Shown piece after piece: positions 60,193-64,000 of a stretch of DNA of 64,000 bases; positions within the stretch are counted from its first letter, which is position 1, and each line of letters starts with the position of its first letter. The notes under the pieces are model-generated. The model had not been told where the DNA came from. It searched no databases and worked only from the letters and a program-made list of their open reading frames with translations. Source of the DNA: an uncultured Pelagibacteraceae bacterium (GTDB lineage Bacteria; Pseudomonadota; Alphaproteobacteria; Pelagibacterales; Pelagibacteraceae); NCBI GenBank assembly GCA_902591695.1, contig CACJBQ010000001.1:44129-108128 (forward strand). Reading direction: 5' to 3'. A program made the position numbers and the translations under genes.

Positions 60193-60603
60193 CTAATCTG
60201 GGTTTGAAGTAAGAGTTTTTATTTCTAAAATATTTTCATTAGGGTCTTTTACAAAAAAAGTCTCCTGCTCATACTTGGTTCCTTTAAATCTTAGATAAGG
60301 CTCATCGTAATATTTAGTTCCACTTTCTTTTAATCTTTGTTTAAGTGCGTCAAAATCTTTTCTAGATAAATGAACTCCAAAATGAGGAACTGATACATTG
60401 CCCATATCAACATCGTGTCTTTCACTATCAAGTTTGTGTTCACTTTTATGAAGAGTTAATTCATTTCCCCAAAAATCAACGTCAGCCCACTCTTGCGCTG
60501 AGTTATCTAATCTGCATCCTAAAGTTTCACTGTAAAATTTTTTTGCTATTTCCAGGTCTCCACAAGGGATAGCTAGATGAAAACAATTGGTATTTTTATA
60601 CAT
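60193..60603 (-). CDS. VOC (glyoxalase/dioxygenase) superfamily protein
   Basis: 136 residues, one VOC domain. NCFHLAIPCGDLEIAKKFYS is the first metal-His strand, and FFVKDPNENILEIKTL the final strand with the conserved Glu; PHFGVHLSRKDFDAL in the middle carries the second His. Probably a metal-dependent small-molecule enzyme; members annotated glyoxalase or dioxygenase are both possible. Stands alone on the minus strand. Confidence 0.85.
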   Translation of the reverse strand: MYKNTNCFHLAIPCGDLEIAKKFYSETLGCRLDNSAQEWADVDFWGNELTLHKSEHKLDSERHDVDMGNVSVPHFGVHLSRKDFDALKQRLKESGTKYYDEPYLRFKGTKYEQETFFVKDPNENILEIKTLTSNPD

Positions 60604-60682
60604 ATAAACCTCTTTAAATTGAGCAATTAAGTAATATATAAGGCATATAATTTTTTAATCAACAGCAACAAAACTAAAAAAT

Positions 60683-61267
60683 ATGAGTAATTTTTTACAA
60701 TCCATAATTGATAGAGATCCTGCTGCAAAATCTAAGCTAAGTTTAATATTAACTTATCCTGGAGTTAAAGCAGTTTTTTTTCATAGAATAGCAAATTTTT
60801 TTAGTACTGCAAAATTTCATTTGATTGCAAGAATCATTTCTCAATTTTCAAGATTCTTTACTGGTATCGAAATACATCCAAACGCAAAAATTGGAAAAAA
60901 TTTATTTATCGATCATGGAATGGGAGTTGTGATTGGAGAAACGTCTGAGATTGGTGATAATGTAACTATTTACCATATGGTTACATTAGGTGGAATTGCA
61001 CCTAGTATAAATTCAAATGATCAACGTAATATGAAAAGACATCCTACAATAAAAGAAGATGTCGTAATTGGTTCAGGTGCACAAGTATTAGGTCCAGTAG
61101 TAGTTGGTAAAGGTGCAAGGATTGGAGCTAATGCAGTTATAACTAAAGACGTTCCAGAAAATGCTGTAATGGTTGGTATTCCAGCAAGAAGTGTTGGAAT
61201 AGCTGATAGTGAATTTAAACCTTATGGAATTACACCTGACAGTGATAAAAAATCAGATAATGAATAA
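60683..61267 (+). CDS. cysE: Serine O-acetyltransferase
   Basis: 194 residues, the short (EpsC-like) form. N-terminal helical part with [20 protein letters not shown] and FFHR, then hexapeptide repeats with [20 protein letters not shown] and [17 protein letters not shown], whose His residues are catalytic. Makes O-acetylserine from serine and acetyl-CoA. Its last eight bases overlap the start of cysK (ATGAATAA). Confidence 0.94.
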   Translation: MSNFLQSIIDRDPAAKSKLSLILTYPGVKAVFFHRIANFFSTAKFHLIARIISQFSRFFTGIEIHPNAKIGKNLFIDHGMGVVIGETSEIGDNVTIYHMVTLGGIAPSINSNDQRNMKRHPTIKEDVVIGSGAQVLGPVVVGKGARIGANAVITKDVPENAVMVGIPARSVGIADSEFKPYGITPDSDKKSDNE

Positions 61268-62261
61268 CACACAAAACGATTTTATTTCAGGAATAGGAAA
61301 TACCCCACTAATCAAATTAAGAGCCGCTTCAGAAATTACTGGATGTAACATTTATGGAAAAGCGGAATTTTTAAATCCAGGAGGATCTGTTAAAGATAGA
61401 GCGGCACTTGCATTAATAAAAGATGCTCAAGAAAAAAAATTAATTACTAAAGGTGGAACTGTTGTTGAAGGAACAGCAGGTAACACTGGAATTGGTTTAG
61501 GCCTTTTAGGAAATTCTTTAGGTTATAAAACAATAATTGTAATGAATGATAATCAAACCCAAGAGAAAAAAGATCTACTTAGAAATCTTGGAGCTGAATT
61601 AAGATTAGTGCAGCCTAAACCTTACAAAGATGATAACAATTTTGTTAAAGTGGCAGCTAGACTTGCAGATGAATTAAGACCAACAAACAATAACGGTGTG
61701 ATTTGGGCTAACCAGTTTGACAATACAGCAAATGCTAAAGGTCATTACGAAGGTACTGGACAAGAAATTTGGGAACAAACTGAAGGCAAGGTTGATGGCT
61801 TTGTATGTTCTTCTGGAACTGGAGGAACTATTTCAGGTGTAAGCAATGCTCTTAAAGAAAAGAATAAAGATATAAAAATTTTTTTATCTGACCCAAAAGG
61901 TTCAGCTCTTTTTAATTATATAAAGAATGGTGAACTAAAATCTGAGGGTGGTTCAATTACCGAAGGTATTGGCTCAAGTAGAGTGACTGCTAACTTTGGT
62001 GAAGCCAAAATTGATGACGCATACTCCATTGATGACCATGAGGCTCTGCCTATTCTATATGATTTAATTCAAAACGAAGGTTTAAGCTTAGGTACAAGCT
62101 GTGGGATAAATATTGCAGGAGCAATTAGAATGGGAAAAGAGTTAGGGCCAGGAAAAACTATTGTAACTATTCTTTGTGATAGAAGTGACAAATACGCGAC
62201 TAAAATGTTTAACAAAAAATTTTTAGAAGAAAAAGGTTTGCCGATACCTAATTGGTTTTAA
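61260..62261 (+). CDS. cysK: Cysteine synthase (O-acetylserine sulfhydrylase)
   Basis: 333 residues from the ATG at 61260 within the end of cysE; a longer frame from 61209 would overlap cysE by 59 bases and adds non-homologous residues. PLP lysine is in [15 protein letters not shown], phosphate loop [12 protein letters not shown], and [12 protein letters not shown] is the glycine-rich loop; [10 protein letters not shown] is near the end. Forms cysteine from O-acetylserine and sulfide. Shares the TTAA at 62258-62261 with the convergent gene. Confidence 0.94.
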   Translation: MNNTQNDFISGIGNTPLIKLRAASEITGCNIYGKAEFLNPGGSVKDRAALALIKDAQEKKLITKGGTVVEGTAGNTGIGLGLLGNSLGYKTIIVMNDNQTQEKKDLLRNLGAELRLVQPKPYKDDNNFVKVAARLADELRPTNNNGVIWANQFDNTANAKGHYEGTGQEIWEQTEGKVDGFVCSSGTGGTISGVSNALKEKNKDIKIFLSDPKGSALFNYIKNGELKSEGGSITEGIGSSRVTANFGEAKIDDAYSIDDHEALPILYDLIQNEGLSLGTSCGINIAGAIRMGKELGPGKTIVTILCDRSDKYATKMFNKKFLEEKGLPIPNWF

Positions 62262-62674
62262 ATATAAATTTTATCAGCTAATCCGTAAGTAAGAATAGCA
62301 CTTAAAATTGTAAGTACTCCAGCAGCTATTACACCTTCACTGTTAGTCTTTTCAGTATGTCCAAGTTTATTTATGTAAATGGTATAAATACCAAATATTA
62401 AGTACATCAAATTTTGAACAAATACTAAATTAAAGAACGCCCAAGTTCCATTTACTCCTCCATCTCTAACGAACATAATATAAAGAGCCATTAAGAAAGA
62501 CCCAACAAAAGGAGCTCCAAAAAATCTTGTAATCACAGCTGCCGAATGATCGATGTTATATTGATCCATAAAACTCTTTGTTCCAACTATAGCTCTAAAA
62601 GCATAAACAGCGTAAACAAGGAAATGAACAATAAAAATTATTAGGTAAACAATTCCGTTGAATTTTTCGATCAT
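62258..62674 (-). CDS. Four-helix membrane protein of unknown function
   Basis: 138 residues, four helices: about 8-28, 47-65, 77-97 and 115-135. The segment AVYAFRAIVGTKSFMDQYNI and FFGAPFVGSFLMALYIMF are its most unusual parts. I do not recognise a named family. Convergent with cysK, sharing the stop region, and divergent from the secreted proteins at 62827. Confidence 0.6.
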   Translation of the reverse strand: MIEKFNGIVYLIIFIVHFLVYAVYAFRAIVGTKSFMDQYNIDHSAAVITRFFGAPFVGSFLMALYIMFVRDGGVNGTWAFFNLVFVQNLMYLIFGIYTIYINKLGHTEKTNSEGVIAAGVLTILSAILTYGLADKIYI

Positions 62675-62826
62675 AAATAATTATTATCAAATATTTAAAT
62701 TAAATAAAACAGCATAATCAACATTTTTATGCTCTGAAATTGCATAACTGTCGCGCGCTATAAACACGAGTGACTCCTTAACAATTATGTAACAGTGTTA
62801 AGTTAAATAACTTAAAGGAAGTAAAA
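62675..62826 (+). promoter_or_regulatory. Leader of the secreted-protein cluster with competing hairpins
   Basis: 152 bases. Hairpins seen: GCATAA (62712-62717) / TTATGC (62727-62732); CTTAACA (62777-62783) / TGTTAAG (62796-62802); AAGTTA (62800-62805) / TAACTT (62808-62813), the last one just before the AAAGGAA ribosome site. The second and third share bases 62800-62802 and cannot coexist. A locally GC-richer patch GTCGCGCGC lies between. Possibly a post-transcriptional control site; not assigned to a known riboswitch. Confidence 0.35.
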
Positions 62827-63303
62827 ATGAAAAAAATTTTATTTTTAACAATTTTTTTAACGATCTCAAATTACTCATTAGCAGAATCAGGAAAATTTAA
62901 TGCTGCTGGAGCAGGATCATGGTCATTAAATGCGATGGATGCAGGAAACGGAAACATGAGCATTACTTATGATGGTAATGCTGGACTAATGGATAAAGAA
63001 CCTGGAAGTATTTTTGATAAATCTACTATGCATTGCATTGGTGGGTTAACATTGGTAGCTGGAAAGTTTGATGATGAAACGGGTATGTGTACTTTTTATC
63101 TAATGGATGGAGAAAAGGTTTACATAAATTACAAAGGTAAAGGAACTGGCGGCCAAGGTGGAACTGGTACTTTTGTTATTGTTGGTGGAACTGGAAAATA
63201 TGAAAATATTTCTGGAAGTGGTAATTCAAGTCGACAGAATATTAGAGGTAAATCTGGTATGGCACACTCAATGAATCAAATGAGTGGTGAATATACTTAT
63301 TAG
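62827..63303 (+). CDS. Secreted beta-rich protein, possibly an AOC/dirigent-like barrel
   Basis: 158 residues with signal peptide (cleavage after SLAES region, near residue 20). Gly- and Asn-rich, repeated beta strands, two Cys (HCIGG and GMCTF, about residues 70 and 88) that could bond. The stretch TGTFVIVGGTGKYENISGSG is of the type found in allene-oxide-cyclase/dirigent barrels, which is only a pattern match. Likely periplasmic. Next gene is 11 bases on. Confidence 0.6.
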   Translation: MKKILFLTIFLTISNYSLAESGKFNAAGAGSWSLNAMDAGNGNMSITYDGNAGLMDKEPGSIFDKSTMHCIGGLTLVAGKFDDETGMCTFYLMDGEKVYINYKGKGTGGQGGTGTFVIVGGTGKYENISGSGNSSRQNIRGKSGMAHSMNQMSGEYTY

Positions 63304-63314
63304 AAAGGCAATAT

Positions 63315-63716
63315 ATGAAAAAATTAATAGTCACTTTACTTGCAGTATTTTTTGTAAACAATTCAGTTTTAGCTGATGGACATGTGAAGAGAATTATATC
63401 TACCAGTGAGACTGGCATGGGTAAGGAAATAGTTTACCCCTCAGGTAAAGCGATGATAACAGCTTTTGAATTTACTGTACCTGTTGGAAGTCCAGTTGTT
63501 GCTCATACTCACTCCTTTCCAGTTTTAATAATGATCCAACAAGGAGAGATTGAACTTAATCAAGATGGTAAAAGCTATATCTATAAAGCTGGAGATGCAT
63601 TTGTAGAAGATGTAGGCGTAGTTCATGAATCAAAAAATATTGGAAATGTCCCAGTTAAAGCAATTGTTGTTGCAATTGGAGTTGAAGGTCAAAAAATTAT
63701 GACACCAGTAAAATAG
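63315..63716 (+). CDS. Secreted cupin protein
   Basis: 133 residues, signal peptide (cleavage after SVLA, near residue 20). One cupin: PVVAHTHSFPVLIMIQQGEI (His pair near residues 60-62), AGDAFVEDVGVVHESKNIGN with a third His. Metal binding seems intact. Periplasmic small-molecule binding or isomerase; unknown. Second member of a three-gene run of secreted proteins. Confidence 0.82.
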   Translation: MKKLIVTLLAVFFVNNSVLADGHVKRIISTSETGMGKEIVYPSGKAMITAFEFTVPVGSPVVAHTHSFPVLIMIQQGEIELNQDGKSYIYKAGDAFVEDVGVVHESKNIGNVPVKAIVVAIGVEGQKIMTPVK

Positions 63717-63727
63717 AAAGAATAAAT

Positions 63728-64000
63728 ATGAAAAAGTTACTTTTTAATTTAGTAATATTTTTAAGTCCAATTGTTTGTTTTGCAGATGGCCATTTAACAG
63801 AAGATCAAAAAAAGAAAACAATTGAGTGTGCAGGAATTTATTATGCAAATAGCATGATTCCTCAGGCTGAACTTGAGTTAGATAAAATTGTGCATTCTTT
63901 TGCTGCTAAGAAATTTCTAAGCTCTTATTTAGTTAAAGAAGGTGTAAAAGAAGACAACCTTAATAAGGAACTAATAAAAATTGTTGATGCACGATACGGA
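63728..64000 (+). CDS. Secreted protein of unknown function, truncated by the window edge
   Basis: ATG at 63728, 11 bases after the cupin stop; frame open to the last base (91 residues visible). Signal peptide of about 20 residues (LLFNLVIFLSPIVCFADGHL), then a helical, charged segment with one Cys (KKTIECAGIYYANSMIPQAE). Like the cupin upstream it has a DGH motif after the cleavage site. Family not recognised. Confidence 0.65.
   Translation, partial: MKKLLFNLVIFLSPIVCFADGHLTEDQKKKTIECAGIYYANSMIPQAELELDKIVHSFAAKKFLSSYLVKEGVKEDNLNKELIKIVDARYG

Noticed and set aside
61209-61259. Longer N terminus for cysK
   Set aside because: It would overlap cysE deeply and adds residues unlike the family; the ATG at 61260 gives the normal CysK start before [15 protein letters not shown].

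Overview
The window is visibly AT-rich and very compact. Gaps between genes are short, and many neighbouring genes share or overlap stop and start codons. The gene set fits a SAR11-type marine alphaproteobacterium (Pelagibacterales): taurine, glycine-betaine and sugar ABC transporters, a tripartite tricarboxylate transporter, a dimethylglycine/sarcosine dehydrogenase-like enzyme, a fused SpeD-SpeE, and almost no mobile DNA. The assignment rests on protein families and genome style only.

Layout. 1-5.4 kb: end of a beta-hydroxyacid dehydrogenase, a flavin split-barrel protein, a gamma-carbonic anhydrase, a thioredoxin-fold protein, a glycosyltransferase and two EamA exporters. 5.4-9.6 kb: TctABC transporter and an AbrB-family membrane protein. 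9.6-14 kb: glycosyltransferase 9, an amino-acid ABC transporter without its ATPase, and a PhyH dioxygenase in the same operon. 14.1-21.4 kb: a block that makes and recycles methylthioadenosine (fused SpeDE, MtnP, MtnA, Apt, and a fused class II aldolase/short-chain dehydrogenase), then GMP reductase and a purine phosphoribosyltransferase. 21.4-23.45 kb: a small island in the 3' half of a tRNA-Met(CAT) gene, bounded by an exact 47-bp duplication of the tRNA end and carrying an EF-hand / ECF sigma / anti-sigma / CpxP-like operon but no integrase.

23.5-28.9 kb: a small membrane protein, a dimethylglycine dehydrogenase-like enzyme, a WecG-type glycosyltransferase and a NodU-type carbamoyltransferase. 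28.9-40.8 kb: sulfonate-flavoured metabolism (alanine dehydrogenase, probable taurine-pyruvate aminotransferase, TauABC, an Ldh2-type dehydrogenase that may act on sulfolactate, a double-HTH regulator, a BASS transporter, a Pta-type acyltransferase, and a HisD-family dehydrogenase that looks like sulfopropanediol dehydrogenase). Xsc is not in the window. 40.8-47 kb: a sugar ABC transporter with a GH63-like hydrolase. 47-55 kb: a poorly understood cluster of two SnoaL-fold proteins, a bicupin, a zinc MetE-like methyltransferase, a second sugar-type ABC transporter lacking an ATPase, and a HAD-like protein missing its nucleophile. 55-60 kb: alpha/beta hydrolase, LysE exporter and ProXVW. 60-64 kb: VOC protein, CysE-CysK, a small membrane protein and three secreted proteins, the last running off the window.

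Recurring design features: each of the five ABC operons has a perfect hairpin just downstream of its binding-protein gene; several permeases carry large insertions or N-terminal extensions; convergent genes often share a TTAA or TTAG stop. No gene-free stretch exceeds 300 bases. No CRISPR array, insertion sequence, rRNA or prophage was seen.
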